Shown here piece by piece: positions 23,700-32,899 of a stretch of DNA of 64,000 bases. Position 1 is the stretch's first letter, and the number at the start of each line of letters is the position of its first letter. The stretch covers positions 62,001 through 126,000 of the forward strand of contig JAHHIG010000002.1 of NCBI GenBank assembly GCA_019358895.1, in the 5' to 3' direction. Source of the stretch: Tildeniella nuda ZEHNDER 1965/U140. Its GTDB lineage: Bacteria > Cyanobacteriota > Cyanobacteriia > Leptolyngbyales > Leptolyngbyaceae. The notes below the pieces were generated by a model. It saw only the letters and a program-made list of their open reading frames with translations, made no database searches and was not told where the DNA came from. Made by a program: the position numbers and the translations under genes.

Positions 23700-24796
23700 T
23701 GAAGTCTCTCGTAATAAGGAACAATCTCAACCTGTTTAGCATCCGTCCCCAACCGACAGAGCGCCTGGAGCGGTCGCAGTCCAGCCACCCTCACCTCAGC
23801 AAACCGGAACTTCTTACCCACCTTTGACACCTCCGTTTGATCGACTGGCAGCACCAGCTTGGTACTAGAGTTCCCAATCACATCTGCCGACAAATGCCGT
23901 TCGGATTGTGATGCCAGCACCAGCGCCAAGCCATACTTCCGACCATCGGCAATGATGCGATCGCAGGCTGACCCCGTACCTTTGGGCATCTCCTTTGCCT
24001 CGTCGATAAACAGAAACGTGCGCGGTATTTTCCCTGCCATCTCACCTAACAGTCGGTGATTGTCCATCAGTTGCTTTGCCAGTGACTCAGCCGCGATCGA
24101 CTGAATCGCCGGGGGTAGCTTGTGCAGGTCAACCCGAATATGTTTCGCATCCATCGGAAACTGTGAGCGACTGAACACGCCATACTGGAACGTTGCCGCC
24201 AGTTTCAGCTTCAGCCGTTGCGACTCCTTGCAACCTTCCTCAATGCGAGCTACCAGTTCCGCTTCGATGTGGGCGAAGTTGGGCGCTTCCCTTTTCCAGG
24301 TCGCCTGGTCGTCCTGCACGATACCCTGCTGCCGATAGCACGTTCCAATCACATCCAGTAACATTCCTTCCTGATTCGGTCCCATCTGGAGCGATTTCTT
24401 CAGTACCGCTGCCACCGCGATCGCCTGCAAGTTGGGTCCGCCTCCCTCTGGATCAAGATTCACCGTGAGTGGGTTAATGCCCCACGGAGAAGCCATATGC
24501 AGCGGGTAAACCATCTCACCAGCGATATCCTGGTCGCCGTGGAAGTCAATTAAAATTTTTTGTGAGCCTATATATATAGTTCGCAGCGCAAAACAAATTC
24601 CTTTGAGGGTTTGCGTTTTGCCACTGCCAGACGCGCCAATACAGACGATATGAGCATTCGGTAAGGTTTCGGGATTCCAATAGGTGTCCTTCCCTAAAAG
24701 AACGCCTGCGGTCTGGTTCTCTTCCGTCTGAGCAGTGCGTCTCACTGGCAGTGTCGCAACAGGGGGTAAGGGCTTCTCGACTTTACGGCTGAACAT
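23696..24796 (-). CDS. HerA/TraD/VirB4-like P-loop ATPase
   Basis: In this 366-residue protein Walker A is GASGSGKT at residues 54-61. KILIDFHGDQD follows at about 81-90 (the HerA-type D-x-H-G-D strand), with Walker B TFLFIDEA at 260-267 and LVLASQSERHLSADVIGNSS containing the sensor Gln. This is the motor fold of HerA, FtsK, TraD and VirB4, which move DNA or protein through membrane pores. No membrane helix is present, so it would dock to a membrane partner, perhaps the AAA protein (25817-26638) or the YdjM-like protein (24783-25817), whose gene it overlaps by 14 bp. Confidence 0.75.
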   Translation of the reverse strand: MFSRKVEKPLPPVATLPVRRTAQTEENQTAGVLLGKDTYWNPETLPNAHIVCIGASGSGKTQTLKGICFALRTIYIGSQKILIDFHGDQDIAGEMVYPLHMASPWGINPLTVNLDPEGGGPNLQAIAVAAVLKKSLQMGPNQEGMLLDVIGTCYRQQGIVQDDQATWKREAPNFAHIEAELVARIEEGCKESQRLKLKLAATFQYGVFSRSQFPMDAKHIRVDLHKLPPAIQSIAAESLAKQLMDNHRLLGEMAGKIPRTFLFIDEAKEMPKGTGSACDRIIADGRKYGLALVLASQSERHLSADVIGNSSTKLVLPVDQTEVSKVGKKFRFAEVRVAGLRPLQALCRLGTDAKQVEIVPYYERLQ

Positions 24797-25817
24797 GGAT
24801 GGTCCTCACGATTAGGTTTCCGGTCGCAAAGGCATCGCCCAACACTGCCAGCAGTTCACCAGGGGAGGCAGATTCCAGCTCCAGCACCTCACCAAATTGC
24901 TGCAAGGGTTGGAAGTATTGTTTGGAACCATGCAGCCTGATATCGGCACGATCGAGCGGGTCAACGGTGAGCCTGCCTGAGATGTAGGTGTTGGGCAATG
25001 TCAACGAGGTGATTGCAGCTCTAACGGATTGGCTATCAAGGAACACTTCGCGGGTCAGGAGGCTGATGGTTGCCCCGACAGCAACGTGCACCTTCTCTGG
25101 TGCAATCTGTGCCTCTGGACTTGTGCCAACGCGATACAGCCGTGCCTGAGTGTCCTTCACCAACAAATCTTGATTGACCGTACCGATCACCTCGTAGTGA
25201 CCCGCGATCGCTTGCTGGGTGATGGTATGCCGCCCCTGGATTTGAGCAAAGATCTGATGCTTGCTACTCTCCCGCTGGTAGATCTCCATTGCGCCAGACT
25301 GGGAGCCAAGCGCCTGGTCAAACGTTCGCATGATGCCACCCGCACTGTTGATGTTGATGCTAACGACTGCGACAAAGACCAATACCGCCAGTACGAGCGC
25401 TTCCGCTTTGCTGCCAGTAGATAGTCTGAGCCGAGGGTTTGCTGGAATGACCAGCCTCGCCTGATTGGGGAAGAAGGCAGCAACACCAGACTTACTGAAC
25501 ACATCGCCAAACCAGCCCATCCAATAGCCAATCACCAACGCCCAGTAGAACTCAGGTTTACCCCAGAACCAAAGCGGCAGCAAGGCGATCGCGAGCAGCC
25601 CCGTCACCAGGAAGCTATGGGTCACTGAACGATGAGGAAAGCGAGACTCCAGCCAGCGACTGACCGGGTAGAAGATTCTGCCGGGGACGCTGCCTGTCGT
25701 ATCGACATCGGGAAACTGGGACGCAACCGCAGCCGTACCCAACACCCAGGGGTCAGCCGTCCCCATGAAGAGAGAGGTACTGGCGATCGCCAAGGCAGCG
25801 TGAGTGACAGTAAGCAT
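24783..25817 (-). CDS. YdjM-like (DUF457) membrane metal-dependent hydrolase with extension
   Basis: This 344-residue protein has an N-terminal half that matches YdjM/DUF457: H6, the D-x-D in QFPDVDTTG (residues 37 and 39) and the HRSVTHS box (H62 and H67) are probable metal ligands, among several membrane helices (LVTGLLAIALLPLWFW; ALVLAVLVFVAVVSI). The C-terminal 180 residues are a soluble beta-rich domain not found in standard YdjM. ATG 25817 is preferred: it overlaps the stop of the upstream AAA gene as TAATG. In this operon it may act as a lipid- or phosphate-handling membrane subunit. Confidence 0.7.
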   Translation of the reverse strand: MLTVTHAALAIASTSLFMGTADPWVLGTAAVASQFPDVDTTGSVPGRIFYPVSRWLESRFPHRSVTHSFLVTGLLAIALLPLWFWGKPEFYWALVIGYWMGWFGDVFSKSGVAAFFPNQARLVIPANPRLRLSTGSKAEALVLAVLVFVAVVSININSAGGIMRTFDQALGSQSGAMEIYQRESSKHQIFAQIQGRHTITQQAIAGHYEVIGTVNQDLLVKDTQARLYRVGTSPEAQIAPEKVHVAVGATISLLTREVFLDSQSVRAAITSLTLPNTYISGRLTVDPLDRADIRLHGSKQYFQPLQQFGEVLELESASPGELLAVLGDAFATGNLIVRTIHVQP

Positions 25818-26638
25818 TAACCGAGCCTCGCTGATTTCTTGGGCAGTGAGTAGAAGAGCAGTCGCATAATGCCCACGACCACGGTGAGGATGCCGCCAAT
25901 GAGGTACATCGAGGTACTGTTTAAGCCGATGCCAATGACACGCACGATGCCAAAGACCATGAGCGCGGCAATGAGGTAAGGCGTACCATCCACCCACTGC
26001 TGATGATCCGGTGCCGTGTCTTCGAGTCCCAGGTATTCTTCCTGAATGACCCGCTTTGCCAGCATGGGATTACCCCCGCAGCGCTGCTGTAGTCCTGCCA
26101 GTTGAGCCGTCCCGATACTGAGTCCCAGCTCCAGAGAGTGGGCTGCCATCAGATCCCGAATCTGCACATCGCTGAGGGGCTTGAGTTCCATACGGGGCAG
26201 TTTCAGAAAGATGTCCTTTGCCGGGGGAGCAGTCGCTAGTAGCAGCAGTGATTGGTGTTGTTCGTGCAGAATCTCTAGAAACCGCCGAAACTCTGGTGTG
26301 TAGTGGTGGGTATCATCGCAGATGAGAAAGGCTGTTTGCTCACGCAGAAAGTCAGCGATCGCTGTTCGTAGCCCTACAGTGGTGAGGTTCTTTCCCGCCA
26401 GATCCTGAGTCTCAACGCCCAACTGCTCCGCAAGGCGAGTTAATAGCTGTTTGGTACTGGCTGGTTGAGCCACTGCGACCAGGTAGCCCTCATCCTGTAA
26501 CTCTTGAGCGATCGCCTCACCCAGAATGCTCTTACCGATACCAGACTCACCCACTACCAGCAAACTGGAACTGGAACGTAGTACCGCTGTAATTCGCCGT
26601 TGCTCGGTCGTCCGGTAGATCTTTAAGCTGCTTGACAT
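25817..26638 (-). CDS. AAA ATPase with two C-terminal membrane helices
   Basis: This 273-residue protein is an ExeA/TniB-like ATPase. Walker A is GESGIGKS at residues 30-37, Walker B is LICDD at about 105-109, and LLLLATAPP is the sensor region. A C-terminal winged or lid helix part (GGNPMLAKRVIQEEYLGL) precedes two membrane segments (about 222-240 and 245-264). TniB/ExeA ATPases bind DNA or assemble secretion machines; membrane anchoring here favours the ExeA-like role. Its start overlaps 26623-27075 by 16 bp, and the downstream gene starts within its stop codon. Confidence 0.75.
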   Translation of the reverse strand: MSSSLKIYRTTEQRRITAVLRSSSSLLVVGESGIGKSILGEAIAQELQDEGYLVAVAQPASTKQLLTRLAEQLGVETQDLAGKNLTTVGLRTAIADFLREQTAFLICDDTHHYTPEFRRFLEILHEQHQSLLLLATAPPAKDIFLKLPRMELKPLSDVQIRDLMAAHSLELGLSIGTAQLAGLQQRCGGNPMLAKRVIQEEYLGLEDTAPDHQQWVDGTPYLIAALMVFGIVRVIGIGLNSTSMYLIGGILTVVVGIMRLLFYSLPKKSARLG

Positions 26639-27075
26639 GGTTCTACCAACAGTCCACGTTGACGTTTCCAGTGAGCGATCGCACGACGGCTACAGGCTTC
26701 CCCAGTCTGCTTTTTTACATAGGCAATGAGCTGTGAGTAGGTGGTGAGACCCTGCACCCAGGCTTCATCCAGTAGACCTTCTACCAGCGCTGCCCGCTCA
26801 CGCCGAGGCTTCTGCTCCACAACCATCAATTTCGCTGCTGTCTCAGCCACCATCACCATCTCCCGTTCTGTTGGTGAAAGCGCTGCTGTAGCAGTCACTA
26901 CGATCGTTTCTACAGCCGTTGCTTCGCAGGGTGGCAGTGCTGGCAGCTTTAGTTGCTGTGTACGCCGTCGCACCAGTCGCTCCATGCCAGTAAGGGTGAT
27001 CGCTTCCGCCAGGGCGATTCTCGGTTTCAACCAGCACCACAGTTGAATCGTTAAGGCTTTCCAGTCCCGTTTCAT
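26623..27075 (-). CDS. Hypothetical protein with C-terminal helix-turn-helix
   Basis: In this 150-residue protein the N-terminal part is helical and hydrophobic (TIQLWCWLKPRIALAEAITL) but too charged for a clear membrane span. The C-terminal part (TYSQLIAYVKKQTGEACSRR, AIAHWKRQRGLL) looks like a helix-turn-helix with a DNA-recognition helix. ATG 27075 is chosen; a TTG at 27108 would add 11 residues. It is second in the operon after the winged-helix regulator. It may couple DNA recognition to the AAA ATPase, much as MuA/TniA-associated proteins do, but this is inference. Confidence 0.55.
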   Translation of the reverse strand: MKRDWKALTIQLWCWLKPRIALAEAITLTGMERLVRRRTQQLKLPALPPCEATAVETIVVTATAALSPTEREMVMVAETAAKLMVVEQKPRRERAALVEGLLDEAWVQGLTTYSQLIAYVKKQTGEACSRRAIAHWKRQRGLLVEPCQAA

Positions 27076-27135
27076 GCCGTCTCGTACCTCTTCGTGTTGA
27101 GTGATCAACGGGTACTTGCCAAGCGCAACGAGCCA

Positions 27136-27390
27136 CTAGGCAGAAAGCACGGATTCACAGGTGAAGGTTTGGCGAAGGTAGTACCGCCGTTGTCTGCCTT
27201 CGTGTTGCGATTTGATTAAGCGCTCAAAGATAAGATTTTCGGTCTGTCGCCGTACCTGCTCGTAGGTCAGGGTTCCGTTGGACGCTGCCACAATCTCGTT
27301 GCGGGTCAGCCCGTCTCGTTGTCTCAGTACCGCTAAGACGTGCGATCGGGTCTGTGCGCCCTGGTCGGTGGTTTGATAAATGCTGAACAT
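27136..27390 (-). CDS. Winged-helix regulator, first gene of the seven-gene operon
   Basis: In this 84-residue protein helices around RSHVLAVLRQRDGLTRNEIVAAS and YEQVRRQTENLIFERLI, plus a wing (KSQHEGRQRRYYLR), form a compact winged helix. A dyad, AGGGTGAA-N7-TTCACCCT (27396-27418), lies five bases before the ATG on the minus strand, so the protein probably represses its own operon. The operon begins only about 180 bp from the tRNA-Pro remnant that seems to mark the element end. Confidence 0.65.
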   Translation of the reverse strand: MFSIYQTTDQGAQTRSHVLAVLRQRDGLTRNEIVAASNGTLTYEQVRRQTENLIFERLIKSQHEGRQRRYYLRQTFTCESVLSA

Positions 27391-27395
27391 AGCAA

Positions 27396-27418
27396 AGGGT
27401 GAAGTAATGTTTCACCCT
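27396..27418. promoter_or_regulatory. Operator-like dyad of the seven-gene operon
   Basis: AGGGTGAA (27396-27403) and TTCACCCT (27411-27418) form a perfect 8-bp inverted repeat with a 7-bp spacer, directly before the winged-helix gene's start. Confidence 0.6.
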
Positions 27419-27595
27419 TGCTGCCAGTTACAGGAGGTGGAGGTCAATCGTGAAAATGCCGATTTAAGCGGGGTTTTATGCCCTGTGGTTAGGCGTGAAA
27501 TGGAGATTGTGTGAAAGATTGAGATGGTTTTGATATACGTATCTATTGAGAATTCCTGCAAACCTTATATACGAAACGTTCAGGCTGGTAGGTTC

Positions 27596-27642
27596 CTACT
27601 TTGGGGTAGTAGGGGTCGTGAGTTCGAATCTCGCCGCTCCGA
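27596..27642 (+). tRNA. 3' half of tRNA-Pro(GGG), probable attachment site
   Basis: The sequence folds as anticodon stem CTACT/AGTAG with loop TTGGGGT (anticodon GGG), variable loop GGGTC, T stem GTGAG/CTCGC with loop TTCGAAT, 3' acceptor strand CGCTCCG and discriminator A. The matching 5' acceptor CGGAGCG and a valid D stem are missing: upstream is only a faint CAGGCTGGTAG remnant of a D loop. It therefore cannot be a working tRNA. The 3' side continues into a terminator, as behind a native tRNA gene. This is the arrangement left at one end of an element integrated in tRNA-Pro. Confidence 0.8.
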
Positions 27643-27646
27643 TCGT

Positions 27647-27680
27647 GTAGAACCCGCTCTCGTGGCGGGTTCTACTATTT
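27647..27680 (+). terminator. Terminator of the former tRNA-Pro gene
   Basis: GTAGAACCCGC (27647-27657) and GCGGGTTCTAC (27665-27675) form a perfect 11-bp stem followed by TATTTT. It starts five bases after the tRNA remnant and fits as its original terminator. Confidence 0.8.
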
Positions 27681-27744
27681 TAAATCTTTCTGCTTTAAGT
27701 AGAGTGTTGCTCAGTAAGCTCTTCTAAAAGAGCCGTTCTAGTCC

Positions 27745-28119
27745 CTAAAGATGTTCGTTAGCTTGATGAGGAAAGGATACTTCAAGCACCACACACCCAC
27801 TGTCCGTCTTGAATGGTCCATGAAGCTCACCAGGTGGTCTGCTGGCGTAATGTCCAGTTTCTAGCCACAGATCAAACGCCTGGTCGTAAAGACGACCGCT
27901 CACCACAAAGATCTCTTCGGGGTATGAGTGCCATTTGCTGCCGAGGTGCGTCGTATCTGCACCGGGATAAAACCGAGTGAGACGAGTATATGCGCCAGTG
28001 CTGTCGTCTTTGCTCAAGGTCAATTCTTCCGCGATCGCTTCCAGCCCTTCGATCGGCTGCCATTGTCCGCTATTGGCTGTACTGAGTGGATTCCAGTAGG
28101 TAGTAGTAGATTTTGCCAT
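27745..28119 (-). CDS. Cupin-fold protein, copy 2 (ChrR-like)
   Basis: This 124-residue single cupin has the first motif in KWHSYPEEIFVVSGRLYDQA and the second at PPGELHGPF. It is a close paralogue of 6154-6534. It lies next to the tRNA remnant on the chromosomal side, so it may be the original copy and the element carries the other. Substrate unknown; a zinc-binding ChrR-like role is possible. Only one base separates it from the upstream membrane-protein gene, with which it is probably co-transcribed. Confidence 0.8.
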   Translation of the reverse strand: MAKSTTTYWNPLSTANSGQWQPIEGLEAIAEELTLSKDDSTGAYTRLTRFYPGADTTHLGSKWHSYPEEIFVVSGRLYDQAFDLWLETGHYASRPPGELHGPFKTDSGCVVLEVSFPHQANEHL

Positions 28120-28120
28120 C

Positions 28121-28681
28121 TTAAGAAAATAATTGATTCGCCCAGTTTCCTAAAGCCCATCCTACTAAAGAGACGCTACTGAGAAGGAGAAACGTGTAGG
28201 ACTTCCCAAAAAGGCGGAACAAATCATTTCTTGCACCAGCGACCGCTTCAGGCAGTATGACCGCAAAAATACCCGCGAGCGCTCCAATGCCAGCCATGCT
28301 CAAGATGCTGAAGACGCTCATGGTTTTTGCCCAGAGCAAGGCGGCGGCTAGGCTGATGGCTCCTGCGATCGCCATGCTGGCAATGCCTGGTACTGTCCAC
28401 CCCAAAAAAATGACCATTGCGAATGCCGTTGCCAATTGCCCCTCTGGAATGCCAAAGACGCTGCCTGCAAACGCACCTGCCAGCCCGCCAGCTAATCCAC
28501 TGCTGAGTGTCCAGGTAACGACTGGTGTCAAGATGAAGATCTTCGAGAGAGTGAGGGTAAAGGCAAGCGGTAGCACAATCAACTGTGCCCATAACGGCGT
28601 ATAAGCTAGTAAGAAGCCCACAAGCAAATACCAGAGAAAGTTAAGCGCCAGCCAATTGAGCGGAGTTGTTGTCGTCTTCAT
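28121..28681 (-). CDS. Polytopic membrane protein of unknown function
   Basis: This 186-residue protein has about five to six hydrophobic segments (LALNFLWYLLVGFLLAYTPL; IVLPLAFTLTL; LAGGLAGAFAGSVFG; MVIFLGWTVPGIASMAIAGAI; FLLLSSVSLVGWALGNW). It is rich in Ala and Gly and has no charged catalytic residues or transporter signature that I recognise. ATG 28681 is preferred over 28708. Its gene ends one base before the cupin gene. Confidence 0.6.
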   Translation of the reverse strand: MKTTTTPLNWLALNFLWYLLVGFLLAYTPLWAQLIVLPLAFTLTLSKIFILTPVVTWTLSSGLAGGLAGAFAGSVFGIPEGQLATAFAMVIFLGWTVPGIASMAIAGAISLAAALLWAKTMSVFSILSMAGIGALAGIFAVILPEAVAGARNDLFRLFGKSYTFLLLSSVSLVGWALGNWANQLFS

Positions 28682-28931
28682 AGCGTTGCGCGATCGTTGT
28701 GGCGACATTGTTGCTTACCTGTACATACGCTCTGTGTAAATGGCACTGCATTCTGCACCAGTCGATCAGATAGACTCTACGGCATCTTTCGGAAGAGGAA
28801 GTAAGTGAGAGTTACCCTTCACTTTTGATTGTCTCAGTCTGATGCATTCAAACCAAGAAGTTGACTCAAATGAGTGTAAAGCTTTCAAGAAGATTGTGAG
28901 CGATCGCAATGATAGGATTGTCAGGCTACCC

Positions 28932-31900
28932 TCAACCACGGCAAAGCGCTTGATTCTGAATCGTTTGGGGATGGCTGGCGAAGTACTCCTGTAGCCAGTT
29001 GCAGCCTTGAGTTAGTAGTTCATCCAACTTAGCAAGGTGCCATAGCTGCGTCTTACCTGTTTCGTTTACGGTGACAAGGTACCCGCCGTCCTGACTAAAC
29101 TCGATTCCCCGAAGTTGGTTTGGGCTGGCATTAAACTGCGCCAGTTGTCGACCAGATAAATCCCAAAGGCGGGCAGTATTATCTTCGCCAGCCGTAGCAA
29201 GCTGTTGACCATCGGGGCTAAAGCTAATGCCTACAACGCTTCCCCAATGACCGTTTAGTTGTGCTAATTGCTTGCCAGAACGATCCCATAGACGGGCGGT
29301 GCCGTCTTCGCCCGCCGTTGCCAATTTTGTGCCATCGGGGCTAAAGCGGACGCGTAAAATCCAGCTAGAATGCCCTTGCAACTGTGCCAATTGCTTGCCA
29401 GAACGATCCCACAGGCGAGTAGTGCCGTCTTCGCCTGCTGTTGCGATCATCTGACCATCGGGACTAAAGCTTGTGCTGACCAGCCAGCGATGCCGCCCAT
29501 TTAGCTGAGTGATCAAAGCGCCGGACGCATCCCACAGCTTAGCCGTACCGGATGACCCATCTACACCAACCGTGATCAACTGTTTACCGTCGGGACTGAA
29601 GTCAAGACTCAAAATGCGACCTTGCGCGCTTTGCCACTGGGCGATCGCTTGACCAGACAGATTCCAGATTTGAACCGTACCATCCTCAGCAGCAGTCGCA
29701 AATCGTTGAGCGTCTCGACTAAAGCTGATGCCTCTGATAACGTGCTGCGGGTTTTGAAAGTGGGCTAACGGCTGTCCAGACAAATGCCATAGCTGAATGG
29801 AGCCATTTTCGCTGGCGATCGCCACTTTGTCTCTGCCTGCACTAAAGCCCACGCTGCTTACGGCTGAAACGCCGCTCGCTGGTGATTCGCCAAATGCTTT
29901 TGTCTGTGCCGATTGTTGCCTCGCTACGTCCCAGAACCGCACAGAACCGTCATCGCCTGAAGTTACCAGCATGGTTCCATTTGGGCTAAAACTCACATTG
30001 CCCACTGGCCCGCGATGCCGCTTGAGGACGGTCAGCGGTTGCCCGGTGAGCGTCCATAGTCGAATGGTCCCGTCTGCACCCGCCGTCGCAAGGCGCTGTC
30101 CATTGGGGCTGAAGCTAATGCCCAACGCCCTTCCCTGATGTGCCTTCCACTGGCTTTTACCCTGCACCCGCTGCGGATCGGTTAAGTCCCAGAGCTGCAC
30201 CATATCATCAGAGCCTGATGTTGCCAGGTATTGTCCATCATGGCTGAAGCTAACGCTTAAAACGCGCCCCTGATGCCCATTCAACTGGGCAAGTTGCTTT
30301 CCTTGAAAGTCCCAAAGGCGAGTGGTGCCATCCAGCCCAACGGTTGCGAGGTAAGGACCGCGAGGGCTAAAGCTAATGCCGAAAATCCACCCCTGGTGAC
30401 CGTTAAGCTGAGCGATAGGCTTTCCGGTTAGGCTCCAAAGGCGGGCAGTATTATCTTCGCCAGCGGTGGCAAGCATCTGGCTGTCGGGGCTAAACGTCAC
30501 GCCGAGCACCCGACCGCGATGCCCCTTAAACTGCTGGAGCTGTTTGCCCGTGAGATCCCAAAGACGAGCGGTGCCATCTTCGCTAGCGGTGGCGATCGCA
30601 CGACCGTCTGGGCTGAAGGTAATGCCTAGAATGCGTCCATTGTGTCCTCTGAATTGGGCAAGCTGTTTGCCAGCTAAATCTGAAAGACGGATGGTACCGT
30701 CTTCACCTGCTGCCGCAATTAATGCACCAGCAGGGCTGAAGTTGACATCCGCGATCCAGCCTTGACCGAGGTTAATTTGGTTACGTTCATGAATGCTGCC
30801 TAGAATTGTTTGGAGGGCAAGCAGCGGACTGGTGACCGGGTAGCCTGGCGAGTTATGAGTGCTAGCGATCGCGCTCAGCTCTCGCCCTGTTTGCATCGCG
30901 GCAATGAGGGCATCGATTTCGCTAATCTGATTGGCTTGAAATTGTTGGAGTGTGTCCAGCGCAGTTGCTTCCAGGCTTTTGATTTTGAGGCTAGCTGTCG
31001 TGCTTCCCAGGCTGGTTTGAGCACGGAGCGCTTGCAGTTGCGCCTGCTGTCGAATTTGATCGGCGCTAAGGGCTTTTGCTTCGGCTGTTTGGGCATCGTT
31101 TTGGGCAAAGGCGACCCGTTTACGGGCTTCCAGGAGATGGCTTTGCAAGATTGCCAGATCTGCCTGTGTGTTAACCATGGTTTGCTGGGTTTGCCGCTGG
31201 GACTGCTCGGCAATTTTGACTTTGGACTCGGCAAAGCGCATGTTGGCAGTTGTCACCTGAAGCTTTTGTTCGGCACCCTGAAGTTCCGTTTGAGTCGCCA
31301 GCATTCTTTGGTTCGCTTTGGATGCCAGAATACCTGCCGCGATCGCCAGCGTCAATGTACCCGCAAGAATGACAAAGCCTTTATGAATCGTTCGTCTGGC
31401 TTGCCGCTGAGCATCGGCTAACAGCCGCGTCACCTGTTTTTCTGCTTCTAAAGCGATTTGCTTGTCTAATGCCTGACTTGCCACCAGGAATTGGTAATCG
31501 GCATCGCTCAAGCTTTTGTCTACTGCCCAACGCTGCGCGTCTTGTAGCGCTGCCCCCCGCAGCAGGTGGGTTGCATTCTGGCAATTGGAACTCATCCAGG
31601 CATCCAGTGCATCCGCATAAGGGCGATGTCTGGCAAGAATGGCGGTGACCCAGTTCTGGTTGAAGATAGAGGCGTAGATGCGGTTACAGATGGTGAGGCT
31701 GCCATGCTGGTCTACCACAATGCCAGAGAGCCTGAGTTCCATGCGTTCAGCACCGTCGTCAGCCGATAGCTTTTGCCGCTGCAAAATCTTTTGATAACAG
31801 CCCAGGATACGATTGGTGCGCTGTGGGTTTCGCAGCAGACGATCGCGAATGGTCTTTAAGTGCGGTGGTTCATCCTGCGCTTCCCAGTTGTCAATGATAT

Positions 31901-32741
31901 GGGTGTGTACCAGTTGCTCAATCCACTGTGCTTCTTGCCCGGCAGGAATTGAAGTAGACGTTGCGTGAACCAGCTTGCACAATTTTTGGGTTAAGAACGG
32001 CTGTCCGCCTGTCCATGCCAGCACCTCCTGGAGCATGGTGGGAGGATCGTCAGCGGTCGATCGCAACCCTTCAAGCAGTGGCTGTGCTTCGTCCAGTTGA
32101 AACCCGTTCAGGGGGATGGCTTTACCAATGTTGAATGGCGTGCGGCTTTTATCTTGAATCAGATCGGATGGTGTTGCTACGCCCAGTAGCGCAAAGGTGA
32201 GGCGCTGGTACTCCGGGCGATCGGCACGCTTGTTGTAACAGGTGCGAATCAGCGCAAAAAAGTCGTCGATCAAAAAATCTAAGCTGAGCACACTATCGAT
32301 TTCGTCGATAAAGATGGCGATCGAGCGTTCACTGTCAGCCAATAGCACGTCTTCCAAAAACTTGCCCAGGCGCTGGACGGGAGGCAGAAAGGCATGTTCT
32401 CGCCACCAGAGCCGCAAGTTGATGGGGTGAGCCAGGTCGAGGCTACTTTCGAGCGCGTAGGCAACCCCGGCGTACCATTGTTCGGGGCTAACGTTGCGGT
32501 TGCCAATGCCAGAGACATCGATCGCGGCACAAATCACGCCTTCTGCCTGGAGCCGCTGCATCGTTTGAATCCGCAGGCTCGATTTACCCAATTGCCGCGA
32601 ATTAAGTACGTAGCAGAATTCACCCGCTTTTAAGCCTTCATACAGGTCACGATCGGCTTGCCGTTTGACATAGCTCGGCGCATCCAATGGTAGGCTACCG
32701 CCAACCTGATATTCATAGCTCAACTCTGCTGTTGCTACCAT
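28932..32741 (-). CDS. AAA-like ATPase with transmembrane/coiled-coil linker and 14 WD40 repeats
   Basis: This 1269-residue protein has an N-terminal AAA-like (PF14516-type) ATPase. The P-loop is [10 protein letters not shown] at about residues 47-56 and Walker B is [12 protein letters not shown] at about 140-151. A membrane helix ([18 protein letters not shown], about 452-470) and a long coiled coil (470-600) follow. Fourteen WD40 repeats (about 660-1230) then form two seven-bladed propellers; several repeats are almost identical ([12 protein letters not shown]), suggesting recent expansion. Such proteins are large cyanobacterial sensors whose ligands are unknown. Confidence 0.85.
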   Translation of the reverse strand: MVATAELSYEYQVGGSLPLDAPSYVKRQADRDLYEGLKAGEFCYVLNSRQLGKSSLRIQTMQRLQAEGVICAAIDVSGIGNRNVSPEQWYAGVAYALESSLDLAHPINLRLWWREHAFLPPVQRLGKFLEDVLLADSERSIAIFIDEIDSVLSLDFLIDDFFALIRTCYNKRADRPEYQRLTFALLGVATPSDLIQDKSRTPFNIGKAIPLNGFQLDEAQPLLEGLRSTADDPPTMLQEVLAWTGGQPFLTQKLCKLVHATSTSIPAGQEAQWIEQLVHTHIIDNWEAQDEPPHLKTIRDRLLRNPQRTNRILGCYQKILQRQKLSADDGAERMELRLSGIVVDQHGSLTICNRIYASIFNQNWVTAILARHRPYADALDAWMSSNCQNATHLLRGAALQDAQRWAVDKSLSDADYQFLVASQALDKQIALEAEKQVTRLLADAQRQARRTIHKGFVILAGTLTLAIAAGILASKANQRMLATQTELQGAEQKLQVTTANMRFAESKVKIAEQSQRQTQQTMVNTQADLAILQSHLLEARKRVAFAQNDAQTAEAKALSADQIRQQAQLQALRAQTSLGSTTASLKIKSLEATALDTLQQFQANQISEIDALIAAMQTGRELSAIASTHNSPGYPVTSPLLALQTILGSIHERNQINLGQGWIADVNFSPAGALIAAAGEDGTIRLSDLAGKQLAQFRGHNGRILGITFSPDGRAIATASEDGTARLWDLTGKQLQQFKGHRGRVLGVTFSPDSQMLATAGEDNTARLWSLTGKPIAQLNGHQGWIFGISFSPRGPYLATVGLDGTTRLWDFQGKQLAQLNGHQGRVLSVSFSHDGQYLATSGSDDMVQLWDLTDPQRVQGKSQWKAHQGRALGISFSPNGQRLATAGADGTIRLWTLTGQPLTVLKRHRGPVGNVSFSPNGTMLVTSGDDGSVRFWDVARQQSAQTKAFGESPASGVSAVSSVGFSAGRDKVAIASENGSIQLWHLSGQPLAHFQNPQHVIRGISFSRDAQRFATAAEDGTVQIWNLSGQAIAQWQSAQGRILSLDFSPDGKQLITVGVDGSSGTAKLWDASGALITQLNGRHRWLVSTSFSPDGQMIATAGEDGTTRLWDRSGKQLAQLQGHSSWILRVRFSPDGTKLATAGEDGTARLWDRSGKQLAQLNGHWGSVVGISFSPDGQQLATAGEDNTARLWDLSGRQLAQFNASPNQLRGIEFSQDGGYLVTVNETGKTQLWHLAKLDELLTQGCNWLQEYFASHPQTIQNQALCRG

Positions 32742-32899
32742 TGCTGCGTCTTGATCGTGGTCAGTAGAAACATCTAAAAAGCTATGAGCAGTCAGCTATC
32801 AGCTTTCAGTATGTTCAGTTAAATGATAGCCACTTACTCGCCTTGACTAGATATTCGAGAGAGTGCGATCGCCTTTTTACCCCTTTCACCTCGCCCCTT

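Noticed and set aside
7316-27554. 15-bp direct repeat TATCTATTGAGAATT at 7316-7330 and 27540-27554, near the recombinase and the tRNA remnant
   Set aside because: About two chance matches of this length are expected in 64 kb, and the flanks do not match. It could still be an att core, but the evidence is too weak to call.
27524-27727. A 67-codon plus-strand frame across the tRNA remnant
   Set aside because: It is a translation of the tRNA T arm and terminator hairpin and has no ribosome site or family-like sequence.
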